Numbered from the stretch's first letter, positions 35,157 to 43,514 are shown. The stretch: 64,000 nucleotides of DNA from Pedobacter cryoconitis (GCF_014200605.1 NZ_JACHCE010000005.1:248001-312000); one strand, 5' to 3'. Made by a program: numbers and translations. Notes: generated by a model not told the origin, from the sequence alone.

Positions 35157-36338
35157 CTATTCGTAATTGAACTGACCTTTTTCACTGATAATGGTTACTT
35201 GTTTATGAGCTGATTCTTCAACACGACCGATAATCTGTGCGTCGATATTAAAGCTTTTTGAGATGGCTATAATGTCATCAGCGATTTCCTGAGGTACATA
35301 TAATTCCATTCTATGTCCCATATTGAATACTTTGTACATTTCTTTCCAGGCTGTTCCTGATTGCTCGTGAATCAATTCAAAAAGAGGTGGAACAGGAAAT
35401 AAATTATCCTTAATCACATGGATGTTATCATTGATGAAATGAAGCACTTTTGTTTGTGCACCACCGCTGCAATGTACTAATCCATGAATCTGGCTTCTGT
35501 GTTTTTCTAATACTTTCTTAATTACAGGTGCATAGGTACGTGTAGGAGAGAGTACTAATTTTCCAATGGTAATTTCTGTGTTTTCATCAATACGGATTTT
35601 ATCAGTTAGTTTCTTACCACCCGAGAAAACAAGATCGTAAGGTACTGCAGGATCAAAACTTTCAGGGTAGCTTTCAGCTACTGATTTATCAAATACATCA
35701 TGACGTGCAGAAGTTAAGCCATTTGAGCCCATTCCGCCATTATATTCTGTTTCGTAAGTTGCCTGACCCGAAGAAGAAAGCCCTACAATAACATCTCCTT
35801 TTTGAATATTGTGATTGCTGATGATCTCATCGCGTTTGATACGGCAGGTAACCGTTGAATCTACAATAATGGTACGTACCAGGTCACCTACATCAGCAGT
35901 TTCGCCACCGGTAGAATAAATGGAGATACCCATTTCTCTGAGTTCAGCAAGAATTTCTTCTGTTCCATTGATAATGGCAGCAAGTACTTCTCCTGTGATC
36001 AGGTTTTTATTTCTGCCTATAGTAGATGATAATAAAATATGATCAGTGGCACCAACACAGATTAAATCATCAAGGTTCATTATGATCGCATCCTGTGCAA
36101 TACCTTTCCAAACTGATAGATCACCGGTTTCTTTCCAGTAAACGTAAGCTAAAGAGGATTTTGTACCTGCACCATCAGCGTGCATTATATTACAAAAGGT
36201 ATCATCATTGCCCAGTATATCCGGGATGATTTTACAAAATGCTTGTGGGAAAATACCCTTGTCTATGTTTTTGATGGCTTGATGCACATCTTCTTTCGAA
36301 GCCGAAACGCCACGCTGGTTGTACCTGTTATCACTCAT
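35157..36338 (-). CDS. purM: AIR synthase (phosphoribosylformylglycinamidine cyclo-ligase), long form
   Basis: Fifth step of purine synthesis: ATP-dependent ring closure of FGAM to AIR. 393 residues with the PurM/SelD fold: the N-terminal glycine-rich/ATP segment in NIMHADGAGTKSSLAYVYWKETGD, NLDDLICVGATDHILLSSTIGRN, TGGETADVGDLV, and VIVGLSSSGQATYE. It is longer than the 345-residue E. coli enzyme, a form seen in Bacteroidota. The -7 element just upstream suggests a near-leaderless mRNA. Confidence 0.92.
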   Translation of the reverse strand: MSDNRYNQRGVSASKEDVHQAIKNIDKGIFPQAFCKIIPDILGNDDTFCNIMHADGAGTKSSLAYVYWKETGDLSVWKGIAQDAIIMNLDDLICVGATDHILLSSTIGRNKNLITGEVLAAIINGTEEILAELREMGISIYSTGGETADVGDLVRTIIVDSTVTCRIKRDEIISNHNIQKGDVIVGLSSSGQATYETEYNGGMGSNGLTSARHDVFDKSVAESYPESFDPAVPYDLVFSGGKKLTDKIRIDENTEITIGKLVLSPTRTYAPVIKKVLEKHRSQIHGLVHCSGGAQTKVLHFINDNIHVIKDNLFPVPPLFELIHEQSGTAWKEMYKVFNMGHRMELYVPQEIADDIIAISKSFNIDAQIIGRVEESAHKQVTIISEKGQFNYE

Positions 36339-36345
36339 ATTGCTG

Positions 36346-36353
36346 CAAAGATA
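36346..36353 (-). promoter_or_regulatory. -7 element of purM (near-leaderless start)
   Basis: Minus strand TATCTTTG, whose last base is 8 nt from the A of the purM ATG at 36338. The usual +1 would leave a leader of only a few nt. A TTTG lies 25 nt upstream, too far for an ideal -33. Confidence 0.5.
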
Positions 36354-36382
36354 GAGAAACGTCCGAATGTAGACGATTCAAA

Positions 36383-36423
36383 CAAAAAAAAATAACCTCT
36401 GCTCTTTTACAAGCAGAGGTTAT
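36383..36423 (-). terminator. Terminator of glnN
   Basis: ATAACCTCTGCT (36392-36403) pairs with AGCAGAGGTTAT (36412-36423), 8-nt loop; minus-strand T-tract from the A-run at 36383-36392. Confidence 0.9.
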
Positions 36424-36443
36424 ATCAATAAATTAATGGAATT

Positions 36444-38627
36444 CTATTTTAAAAATAACAACTCTCTGAATTTTGGTAATGGCCAGACGCTGTCATCTAC
36501 AATCTGCTCTAATTTGTCAATATTGTAACGGATGGTGTCAAAATGAGATTTAACTTTCTCATCGTAAGCGATAGCTTTTTCTCTTGAATCTTCAATGGTA
36601 TTGGCAACTTTACGTGCTTCTAGCATTGCGTCAATTGTAGTCTTTACGATTGATAAGTGGTCAGATAACTTGTTGATGATCGCTAATGGAGCAACTAAAG
36701 CTTCTTTTGATAAACCTAATTCTTTAATGCTTTTTGCATTCTCCAATAAAGTGTTCTGATAAGCTATACAAGCAGGAATGATCATTGTATTTGCTACCTC
36801 GCCCATAACGCGGGCTTCGATCTGCAGTTTTTTGTAATAGCTTTCTAAAAGAATATCATGGCGTGCATGTAATTCACGTTTAGTAAAGATATTGGCTCTT
36901 TCAAATAATTCAGTAGATTTTTCAGAAATATAAGCGTCTAAAGCTAATGGTGTAGTTTTAATATTCGCTAAACCACGTCTTGCAGCTTCATCTTCCCAAT
37001 CCTGGCTATAACCATTTCCTTCGAAACGGATATCTTTTGATTCTTTGATGTATTTTTTGATGATAGTTAAAAGGGCGATATCTTTTTTCTCTCCTTTTTT
37101 GATCAGTTTATCAACTTCAACTTTAAACTTAACCAGCTGATCTGCCATGATAGAATTCAGAACAGTCATTGGAGCTGATGAGTTTGCTGAAGAACCTACT
37201 GCACGTAATTCAAATTTATTACCTGTAAAGGCGAAAGGTGAAGTACGGTTACGATCTGTATTATCCAGCAGGATTTGCGGGATTTTAGGAATACCTAACC
37301 ACAATGCATTATCTTCTTTGATTTTTTTGCTGATACGTGAGTGCTCGATTTCATCTAACACTTCGTTCAATTGTTGTCCTAAGAAGATAGAAATGATTGC
37401 TGGCGGAGCTTCGTTAGCGCCCAGACGGTGATCATTACTTACTGAAGCAATACTTGCTCTTAATAAATCTGCATGCTCATGCACAGCTTTGATTGTATTC
37501 ACAAAGAAAGCAAGGAACATCAGGTTGTTTTTTGGTGTTTTACCTGGAGCTAACAGGTTTTTACCTGTGTTTGTAATTAGTGACCAGTTGTTATGTTTAC
37601 CTGAACCGTTGATACCTGCATATGGTTTCTCATGTAATAATACTTTGAAGTTATGACGGCGTGCAACTTTTTCCATCAGATCCATCAATAATTGATTGTG
37701 ATCGATAGCCAGGTTGATTTCTTCGTATAATGGTGCACATTCAAATTGCAATGGTGCAACTTCGTTGTGACGTGTTTTTAAAGGGATACCTAATTTAAAG
37801 GCTTCATTTTCAAAATCAACCATGAAAGTGAATACACGCTCAGGAATTGATCCGAAATAATGATCATCTAATTGCTGTCCTTTAGCAGACATATGACCAA
37901 ATAAAGTACGGCCTGTTAAAGCTAAATCCGGACGTGCGTTAAATAAAGCAAGGTCAACCAGGAAGTATTCCTGCTCAATACCTAAAGAAGCTGTTACTTT
38001 ATCTATTCCTTTATCGAAATACTGACAAACGTCAACTGCTGCTTTATCTAATGCATTTAATGCTTTTAATAAAGGAGCTTTATAATCTAATGCTTCACCT
38101 GTATAAGCTACGAATACGGTTGGAATACATAAGGTCTTTCCTGCTTTACTTTCCATAATGAAAGCTGGAGAAGAAGGGTCCCACGCAGTGTAACCTCTGG
38201 CTTCAAAAGTATTTCTGATACCACCATTCGGGAAACTTGAAGCATCTGGTTCTTGTTGTACTAAAGCACTACCTGCAAATTTTTCTACCGGACCATCAAT
38301 CGTAGGTTCGAAAAAAGAGTCATGTTTTTCAGCTGTTGAGCCTGTTAATGGTTGAAACCAGTGCGTATAGTGTGTAACTCCTTTAGACATCGCCCAATGT
38401 TTCATCGCTGTAGCGATCTGATTGGCATCATCCTGATTAATTAATTCACCCTGATCGATTGCTGAGATTAGTTTTTCATAGACTTCTTTTGATAAGAAAT
38501 CTTTCATTTTCTTTTTATCGAACACGTTTGAGCCAAAAAACTCAGAAATTTTGACTGATGGAGCCTTAACTTCTGGTGAAACTCTGGTTTGTGCCTCTTT
38601 TAATGCGTTTGTCCTTAAGCTTTTCAT
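36444..38627 (-). CDS. glnN: Glutamine synthetase type III
   Basis: Assimilates ammonia: glutamate + NH3 + ATP to glutamine. 727 residues, the GSIII size. Visible family stretches are the GSIII N-terminal motif (VSEFFGSNVF-like KISEFFGSNVFDKKKMKDFL), SLGIEQEYFLVD, the glutamate/ATP site KTRHNEVAPLQFECAP, NGSGKHNNWSLIT, LGANEAPPAIISIFLG and NRTSPFAFTGNKFELRAVGSS. The primary GS of many Bacteroidota. The long upstream region has a palindrome that may be a regulator site. Confidence 0.96.
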   Translation of the reverse strand: MKSLRTNALKEAQTRVSPEVKAPSVKISEFFGSNVFDKKKMKDFLSKEVYEKLISAIDQGELINQDDANQIATAMKHWAMSKGVTHYTHWFQPLTGSTAEKHDSFFEPTIDGPVEKFAGSALVQQEPDASSFPNGGIRNTFEARGYTAWDPSSPAFIMESKAGKTLCIPTVFVAYTGEALDYKAPLLKALNALDKAAVDVCQYFDKGIDKVTASLGIEQEYFLVDLALFNARPDLALTGRTLFGHMSAKGQQLDDHYFGSIPERVFTFMVDFENEAFKLGIPLKTRHNEVAPLQFECAPLYEEINLAIDHNQLLMDLMEKVARRHNFKVLLHEKPYAGINGSGKHNNWSLITNTGKNLLAPGKTPKNNLMFLAFFVNTIKAVHEHADLLRASIASVSNDHRLGANEAPPAIISIFLGQQLNEVLDEIEHSRISKKIKEDNALWLGIPKIPQILLDNTDRNRTSPFAFTGNKFELRAVGSSANSSAPMTVLNSIMADQLVKFKVEVDKLIKKGEKKDIALLTIIKKYIKESKDIRFEGNGYSQDWEDEAARRGLANIKTTPLALDAYISEKSTELFERANIFTKRELHARHDILLESYYKKLQIEARVMGEVANTMIIPACIAYQNTLLENAKSIKELGLSKEALVAPLAIINKLSDHLSIVKTTIDAMLEARKVANTIEDSREKAIAYDEKVKSHFDTIRYNIDKLEQIVDDSVWPLPKFRELLFLK

Positions 38628-38647
38628 TAGTTTCTTTAAAATTTGAT

Positions 38648-38655
38648 CAAAAATA
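38648..38655 (-). promoter_or_regulatory. -7 element of the glnN promoter
   Basis: Minus strand TATTTTTG; predicted start near 38643, leader about 16 nt. No TTG at 19-21 nt upstream, which is compatible with a need for an activator. Confidence 0.5.
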
Positions 38656-39018
38656 TAATTTTTATAATTAATTATTGAATAATTGTGGGTAAAAAATCAA
38701 ATGTCAATATATTAATTGATGTTATTTGATTCGTTTTTGTTCTTTTTTTAGAGTTTGGGTTTGTTGAATCGTGCTTTTTAAGCTCTAATCGCTCTTTTTG
38801 TGATTTCTGGTTTTGTTTGATTATTTAGTCTTATTTGTGGAAATTAATCATTTATATTCTAATATATGTGAAGATAATCCTAAAAATATGTTAAATATCT
38901 TATCAAAATTTAAAATCTATATAATTTTTAATGATAAAATGTTTGTAAATAGGTTGTCAAACGAATTTCAGTCAGTTTGCTCTTAAATGAGCGTGATATA
39001 ATGAATGTTGTTTTTTTT
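38656..39018. other. AT-rich intergenic region with an interrupted palindrome upstream of glnN
   Basis: No gene is seen in about 360 nt. AATCAAAT (38695-38702) and TCAAT (38704-38708) are mirrored by ATTGA (38715-38719) and ATTTGATT (38724-38731), giving an interrupted dyad about 50-90 nt upstream of the predicted glnN start. The segment 38725-38850 is T/G-rich, like the one at 7000-7288 but weaker. Confidence 0.45.
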
Positions 39019-39026
39019 TACCTTTG
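39019..39026 (+). promoter_or_regulatory. -7 element of the VOC-TrmN operon
   Basis: TACCTTTG; predicted start near 39031, leader about 22 nt to the ATG at 39053. Confidence 0.52.
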
Positions 39027-39052
39027 AGCTGTATTAAAAGACAAAATCACCT

Positions 39053-39436
39053 ATGTTAAAAAGAATTCATCATGTGGCCATAATTTGTACAAATTATGAA
39101 GTTAGTAAGGATTTCTATGTCAATATACTGGGTTTAGAAATTGTTCAGGAGGTTTATAGAGCTGAGCGGAAGTCTTATAAACTGGACCTTTCTGTCAATG
39201 GCCATTATCAGATTGAATTGTTTTCTTTTGAAAACCCTCCGGAAAGACCATCCAGACCAGAAGCTGCAGGTTTAAGACATCTCGCTTTTGAGGTTGATGA
39301 TGTAGCGGTTGTAGCTGCTGAGCTGAATGCAAGAGGAGTAAAGACAGAAGACCTGAGAATAGATGAGTATACGGGTAAACAATTTACTTTTTTCTCTGAT
39401 CCTGATGGCTTACCGCTTGAAATTTATCAGTACTAA
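39053..39436 (+). CDS. VOC-family metalloprotein (glyoxalase/bleomycin-resistance-like)
   Basis: 127 residues, one full vicinal-oxygen-chelate domain. The metal-binding pattern is visible: His in RIHHVAIICTNY, Glu/Gln in YQIELFSF, His in GLRHLAFEVDDV, and Glu in DPDGLPLEIYQY. It is closest to the small GloA2/YaeR-like group. Substrate not known. No gap to the next gene: its stop codon is followed directly by the trmN6 ATG. Confidence 0.9.
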   Translation: MLKRIHHVAIICTNYEVSKDFYVNILGLEIVQEVYRAERKSYKLDLSVNGHYQIELFSFENPPERPSRPEAAGLRHLAFEVDDVAVVAAELNARGVKTEDLRIDEYTGKQFTFFSDPDGLPLEIYQY

Positions 39437-40141
39437 ATGGGTAGTATTTTTAAATTTAAACAGTTTGAAGCAGATCAGACTGGTTGTGCGATGAAAATAA
39501 ATACCGATGGTGTTATTCTTGGTGCTGTTGCAGCTCATCCTTCTCCGGTAAATATTTTAGATATAGGTACCGGAACTGGTGTAATTGCAATGATGCTTGC
39601 ACAGCGTTTTCATACTGCACGGGTCAATGCTGTTGAAATTGATGAATCTGCTGCGCTGACTGCTTCAAAAAACTGCTTGAATTCTCCTTTTTCTGATAGA
39701 ACCGAAGTGGATCATTGTTCTTTTGAGGATTTTAAATCAGATTTAAAGTATGAACTGATTGTTTCTAACCCTCCTTATTTTGTAAATGATTTAAAGAACC
39801 CGGAAAAAAGAAAAGAGATAGCCAGGCATGCAGGTGAAGATTTTTTTGAGTCATTATTGAAGAAGGCGGCTGGAATGTTAACTGAAGATGGTTTACTATG
39901 GCTGATCCTTCCGGTTAAACAAGCTGAAGAGGTTGTGGTCAATGCGGTACTGCAAAAACTTTTTCCTTCAAAGATTATTCATGTCTATTCAGACCGGACT
40001 AAAGCTTCTTTCCGTCAGATTATCTGTCTTGGCTTTGAGAATCACCAGCCTTTGCAAGAACATTTATATATATATGAGGCGCAGAATTTATACACGGATC
40101 AATATAAATATCTGCTAAGAGATTTTTTACTGGCATTTTAA
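39437..40141 (+). CDS. trmN6: tRNA1(Val) (adenine(37)-N6)-methyltransferase-like protein
   Basis: SAM-dependent methyltransferase of 234 residues, YfiC/TrmN6-like. SAM-binding motif ILDIGTGTGVIAMMLAQRF (about residues 36-54), acidic motif VNAVEIDESAA, and the N6-adenine catalytic motif SNPPYF (about 112-117). It starts directly after the VOC stop codon and ends 21 nt before the phosphoesterase gene, so it sits within an operon. Confidence 0.9.
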   Translation: MGSIFKFKQFEADQTGCAMKINTDGVILGAVAAHPSPVNILDIGTGTGVIAMMLAQRFHTARVNAVEIDESAALTASKNCLNSPFSDRTEVDHCSFEDFKSDLKYELIVSNPPYFVNDLKNPEKRKEIARHAGEDFFESLLKKAAGMLTEDGLLWLILPVKQAEEVVVNAVLQKLFPSKIIHVYSDRTKASFRQIICLGFENHQPLQEHLYIYEAQNLYTDQYKYLLRDFLLAF

Positions 40142-40162
40142 CTAAAATTAAACGAGTTCTAA

Positions 40163-40654
40163 ATGAAGAAGATTGGATTAATTTCAGATACACATGGTTA
40201 TCTGGATGATGCTGTATTTAAGCATTTTGAAGACTGTGACGAGATCTGGCATGCGGGTGATTTCGGACCTGATGTCGCAGAAAAGTTAAAAGCGTTCAAA
40301 CCACTCAAAGGGGTGTATGGAAATATTGATGGTCAGGAGATCAGAGCGGAGTTTCCAGAGCATCTGCGTTTTAACTGTGAAAATGTGGATGTATGGATGA
40401 CTCATATTGGTGGATATCCTGGGAAATATGCTCCGGATATAAAGGGTGAAATATACACTAACCCCCCGAAGCTGTTCATCACTGGTCACTCCCATATCTT
40501 AAAAGTGATGTTTGATCCTAAAATAGGTTGTTTACATATAAACCCTGGTGCAGCGGGTAAATCTGGCTGGCATAAAGTTAAAACTTTAATTCGTTTTTGT
40601 ATTTCGGAAGAAAAAATCCATACCTTAGAGGCCATAGAAATAGGTAATAGGTAA
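40163..40654 (+). CDS. YfcE/MJ0936-family metallophosphoesterase
   Basis: 163 residues with the calcineurin-like fold: LISDTHGYLD (Asp/His metal ligands near residue 7-9), WHAGDFG, VYGNIDGQE (GN(H/D) motif), MTHIGG, and ITGHSHILK. The GNxD variant of GNHD is common in this small family. It probably hydrolyses phosphodiesters or phosphomonoesters, substrate unknown. 23 nt upstream of fbp on the same strand. Confidence 0.92.
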   Translation: MKKIGLISDTHGYLDDAVFKHFEDCDEIWHAGDFGPDVAEKLKAFKPLKGVYGNIDGQEIRAEFPEHLRFNCENVDVWMTHIGGYPGKYAPDIKGEIYTNPPKLFITGHSHILKVMFDPKIGCLHINPGAAGKSGWHKVKTLIRFCISEEKIHTLEAIEIGNR

Positions 40655-40677
40655 CGTATAAAGTACACTAAGTATAT

Positions 40678-41709
40678 ATGTCGGGTATAAAAACATTAGG
40701 ACAGTTTATTATTGAGAAACAGGCTGATTTCTCTTACGCAAAGGGAGAGCTTTCCAGATTATTGAGAGATATTGGAATTGCCGCAAAAATTGTTAACCGG
40801 GAGGTAAACAAAGCAGGATTGGTAGATATACTGGGTGATGCCGGAACTGTAAATATTCAGGGAGAGGGGCAGAAAAAACTTGATGTTTTTGCGAATACGC
40901 AATTCATAGCTGCTTTAACAAGCGGGGGAGAGTGTTGTATTGTTGCCACTGAAGAGGAGGATGATTTTGTTCCTATTGATTCTCCGGTATCTAAAAATGC
41001 GAAATACATTGTTTGTATAGATCCATTGGATGGATCTTCGAATATTGATGTGAATGTAGCTGTTGGAACTATCTTTTCTATTTATCGCAGGAAATCTATG
41101 GAAGGTTTGGCTACACTGGCAGATGTACTTCAAAAAGGTACAGAGCAGGTGGCGGCTGGTTATGTGATTTATGGTTCTTCGACCATGCTGGTTTATACGA
41201 CTGGTAAAGGGGTTAATGGATTTACACTGGACCCTTCTATTGGCGAGTTCTGTTTATCTCATCCAAATATGAAAGTTCCTAAGGATGGTAGTATTTACTC
41301 AATTAACGAGGGTAATTATGTGCATTTTCCAATGGGCGTAAAGAAGTATATTAAATATGCTCAGGTGCATGATGAGGCTTCTAACAGGCCATATACTTCG
41401 AGATATATTGGTTCTATGGTTGCTGATATTCATCGTAACCTGATTAAGGGAGGTATTTATATCTATCCGACTACGGCCAGTTCTCCGAATGGAAAGCTGA
41501 GGTTATTGTATGAATGTAATCCAATGGCATTTATTGTAGAACAGGCTGGTGGTACGGCTTCTGACGGTTTCAGAAGAATACTGGAAATTGAGCCGGTTGA
41601 ACTGCATCAGAGATCTTCTATTTTTATCGGTTCGGAAAAGATGGTAAAGATGGCTGAAGAAATGATGGCAACTTATGCTGTTTCTGATTCCAATACCAAG
41701 ATCGCTTAG
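40678..41709 (+). CDS. fbp: Fructose-1,6-bisphosphatase class I
   Basis: Gluconeogenic phosphatase; 343 residues. The metal/phosphate motif is DPLDGSSNIDVNV (about residues 105-117), preceded by CCIVATEEEDDF. Later motifs are YVIYGSSTMLVYT, RYIGSMVADIHRNLIKGGIY and the C-terminal LLYECNPMAFIVEQAGG. Last gene of the VOC-trmN6-phosphoesterase-fbp run. Confidence 0.96.
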   Translation: MSGIKTLGQFIIEKQADFSYAKGELSRLLRDIGIAAKIVNREVNKAGLVDILGDAGTVNIQGEGQKKLDVFANTQFIAALTSGGECCIVATEEEDDFVPIDSPVSKNAKYIVCIDPLDGSSNIDVNVAVGTIFSIYRRKSMEGLATLADVLQKGTEQVAAGYVIYGSSTMLVYTTGKGVNGFTLDPSIGEFCLSHPNMKVPKDGSIYSINEGNYVHFPMGVKKYIKYAQVHDEASNRPYTSRYIGSMVADIHRNLIKGGIYIYPTTASSPNGKLRLLYECNPMAFIVEQAGGTASDGFRRILEIEPVELHQRSSIFIGSEKMVKMAEEMMATYAVSDSNTKIA

Positions 41710-41727
41710 TTTTATAATATTATAAGG

Positions 41728-41762
41728 TAAAGGGGTGATAATTTTTTTTTATCACCCCTTTA
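41728..41762. terminator. Bidirectional terminator, 14-bp perfect stem
   Basis: TAAAGGGGTGATAA (41728-41741) pairs with TTATCACCCCTTTA (41749-41762) around a T-only 7-nt loop; closes fbp and the convergent rnhA. Confidence 0.88.
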
Positions 41763-41767
41763 TTGTT

Positions 41768-42241
41768 TTATAGTAAGGTTGCCCTGTTCTTTTCTGCTTC
41801 AAACTCGGTATCGATTTGCTGGGTAGCTTTGTTTTTAGAGGCTGCCACTGCCATTACATCACATCTTTCGTTTTCGGGATGATCATTGTGTCCTTTGATC
41901 CAGATGAATTTAATGTCGTGTAATTTGTGTACGGCCAGATAACGAATCCAGAGATCTTTATTCTTTTTATCCTTGAACCCTTTTTTTACCCATCCGAATA
42001 CCCATTTTTTTTCTACTGAATCTACTACATATTTAGAATCTGAATAGATGGTAACCTGTGCGCCTGGTTGTTTGATAGCTTGCAGGCCTTCAATAACAGC
42101 AAGTAATTCCATTCTGTTATTAGTAGTCATGCGGAAACCTCCGCTAAGTTCTTTGTAATGACTGCCTGAACGTAATATTACTCCGTAACCTCCCGGACCG
42201 GGGTTACCGCTTGCTGCGCCGTCAGTGTAGATTTCAATCAT
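41768..42241 (-). CDS. rnhA: Ribonuclease HI
   Basis: Cleaves RNA in RNA-DNA hybrids. 157 residues. The catalytic acids are present: Asp in IEIYTDGAASGNPGPGGYG (about 6), Glu in TTNNRMELLAVIEGL (about 44), Asp in IYSDSKYVVDSV (about 66), and the last Asp after the His loop in KGHNDHPENERCD. Ends with a Lys/Thr/Glu-rich tail. Located downstream of tRNA-His but separated by a terminator. Confidence 0.95.
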   Translation of the reverse strand: MIEIYTDGAASGNPGPGGYGVILRSGSHYKELSGGFRMTTNNRMELLAVIEGLQAIKQPGAQVTIYSDSKYVVDSVEKKWVFGWVKKGFKDKKNKDLWIRYLAVHKLHDIKFIWIKGHNDHPENERCDVMAVAASKNKATQQIDTEFEAEKNRATLL

Positions 42242-42366
42242 TATTGTTTTTTAAGGTTATTTTAAATTTTAGTATAAGCAATTTTGTACTTGCAGGGCCT
42301 AAATTACGAAAGAAAATGGAAATGGAGGTGAGGGAGGGATGACATATAAAATATGTTGTAAACAAA

Positions 42367-42392
42367 AAAAGCAGTCTCGAAAGACTGCTTTT
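42367..42392 (-). terminator. Terminator of tRNA-His
   Basis: AAAAGCAGTCT (42367-42377) pairs perfectly with AGACTGCTTTT (42382-42392), CGAA loop; minus-strand T-tract from 42364-42370. Confidence 0.9.
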
Positions 42393-42405
42393 ACTGATTT
42401 TATAA

Positions 42406-42483
42406 TGGGGTGGAATATGGGGCTCGAACCCACGACCCTCGGTACCACAAACCGATGCTCTAACCAACTGAGCTAAAACCACC
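42406..42483 (-). tRNA. tRNA-His (anticodon GTG)
   Basis: Minus strand, including the family-specific G-1 (42483) opposite C73 (42409) and an encoded CCA (42406-42408). The D stem GCTC/GAGC, anticodon stem TCGGT/ACCGA with loop TTGTGGT, and T stem GTGGG/CCCAT with loop TTCGAGC all form. The acceptor stem is odd: 5' GTGGTTT against 3' ATTCCAC gives T-T oppositions at positions 5-68 and 6-67. A canonical -33/-7 promoter and a strong terminator flank it, so it looks expressed. Confidence 0.93.
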
Positions 42484-42499
42484 GTGTTTTTCAGTTTGA

Positions 42500-42530
42500 C
42501 AAAAGTACGAATTTTAATTACGCTAACAAA
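42500..42530 (-). promoter_or_regulatory. Canonical promoter of tRNA-His
   Basis: On the minus strand TTTG (42530-42527), exactly 19 nt, then TACTTTTG (42507-42500). The predicted start near 42495 leaves a 12-nt 5' leader. The best full match to the Bacteroidota consensus in the window. Confidence 0.8.
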
Positions 42531-42830
42531 TATTTATGAACTAAATTTTGAATTATTTTTTAAACTATTCATAGACAGTATTTTAAATTTTAATTTTTTT
42601 TGAAATATATGTTCGATTTAAGGCCGGCAGGGCAGATAAATAGATTTTTGACAAAATGTTATTCTTCGGTATCGTGATTTTCGCATCCTATTTTTGAAAA
42701 GATTGTTTGATTTTATGCTATCTTCATCCAAAGCAGACGGCCCAGGGATAGTGTAAGCAGGACAATTAGCATAATTGTATCATAAAATCTTAAAAAGTGT
42801 TAAAATTTTCTTTTTGTTAGAAAAGAATAT
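42531..42830. other. Gene-free interval between tRNA-His and ubiX leader
   Basis: About 300 nt, AT-rich. No open frame, repeat or strong hairpin is recognised. Confidence 0.4.
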
Positions 42831-42838
42831 TACATTTG
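42831..42838 (+). promoter_or_regulatory. -7 element of the ubiX leader transcript
   Basis: TACATTTG. The predicted +1 (about 42843) coincides with the first base of a UUCG hairpin. A TTTG lies only 14 nt upstream, so the -33 is not ideal. Confidence 0.5.
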
Positions 42839-42842
42839 AGCT

Positions 42843-42909
42843 TACCCTTTCGAGGGTATGTTTTTCATAGGTAGATGTAGGGCCGGAAATTTATTTTCGG
42901 CCCTTTTTT
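42843..42909 (+). promoter_or_regulatory. Structured ubiX leader: UUCG hairpin plus intrinsic terminator (possible attenuator)
   Basis: Hairpin 1 is TACCCT-TTCG-AGGGTA (42843-42858), a perfect 6-bp stem with a UUCG tetraloop. Hairpin 2 (42879-42904) has AGGGCCG pairing with CGGCCCT and an inner A/T extension to an 11-bp stem, followed by TTTTTT. The terminator lies only about 33 nt before the ubiX ATG and inside the leader. Either a short RNA ends here, or ubiX is controlled by read-through. An ATG at 42858 opens a frame that is continuous with ubiX. Confidence 0.55.
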
Positions 42910-42941
42910 GTTTCTACAGGTTCCGTATCTTTATCGGCTCT

Positions 42942-43514
42942 ATGAAGAAGAAGAAAATCATTGTTGCGATCACCGGTGCCAGCGGTTCTGTATATGCCAG
43001 GCTTTTATTAAACAATCTCCAGCAATTAGCTGACCAGATAGAAACTGTAGGTGTGGTCATGTCTGACAATGCAAAAGAAGTCTGGCGTTTTGAATTAGGG
43101 AATAGCGATTATGATAATTATCCTTTTGATTTTTATCAGAAGATGGATTTTAATGCTCCTTTTGCTTCCGGATCTGCAAAGTTTGATACCATGATTATTA
43201 TTCCTTGTTCTATGGGGACTTTGGGACGAATCGCCCATGGCATATCCAATGACTTAATTTCCAGAGCTGCAGATGTAGTCTTAAAAGAACGCAGAAAACT
43301 GATTGCTGTAGTCAGAGATACACCCTTTAGTCTGATTCATATTAATAATATGAAAACTGTTACTGAAGCAGGAGGGATTATCTGCCCGGCAAGCCCTTCT
43401 TATTATAGTATACCTACAACTATCGAGGAAGTTGCTCAGACTGTTGTAAGCAGAGTGATAGACCTTGCCGGATTAGAACAAGATAGCTTCCGCTGGAACG
43501 AGAACAAGGTATAG
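42942..43514 (+). CDS. ubiX: Flavin prenyltransferase
   Basis: Makes prenylated FMN from FMN and dimethylallyl phosphate for UbiD-type decarboxylases. From the ATG at 42942 the protein has 190 residues, the normal UbiX size, starting MKKKKIIVAITGASGSVYA. Other motifs are PCSMGTLGRIAHGISNDLISRAADVVLKERRKL in outline, and RDTPFSLIHINNM. An in-frame ATG at 42858 would add 28 residues encoded through a terminator hairpin and is less likely. No ubiD gene is nearby. Confidence 0.92.
   Translation: MKKKKIIVAITGASGSVYARLLLNNLQQLADQIETVGVVMSDNAKEVWRFELGNSDYDNYPFDFYQKMDFNAPFASGSAKFDTMIIIPCSMGTLGRIAHGISNDLISRAADVVLKERRKLIAVVRDTPFSLIHINNMKTVTEAGGIICPASPSYYSIPTTIEEVAQTVVSRVIDLAGLEQDSFRWNENKV

Noticed and set aside
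42234..42482. 82-residue open frame starting MVLAQLVRASVCGTEG on the minus strand
   Set aside because: This is a translation of the tRNA-His gene and its flank, a common artefact.
42858..42941. 28-residue N-terminal extension of UbiX
   Set aside because: It would be encoded by a terminator hairpin, and UbiX normally starts at the KKIIVAITGASG segment. Kept only as a possible regulatory read-through.
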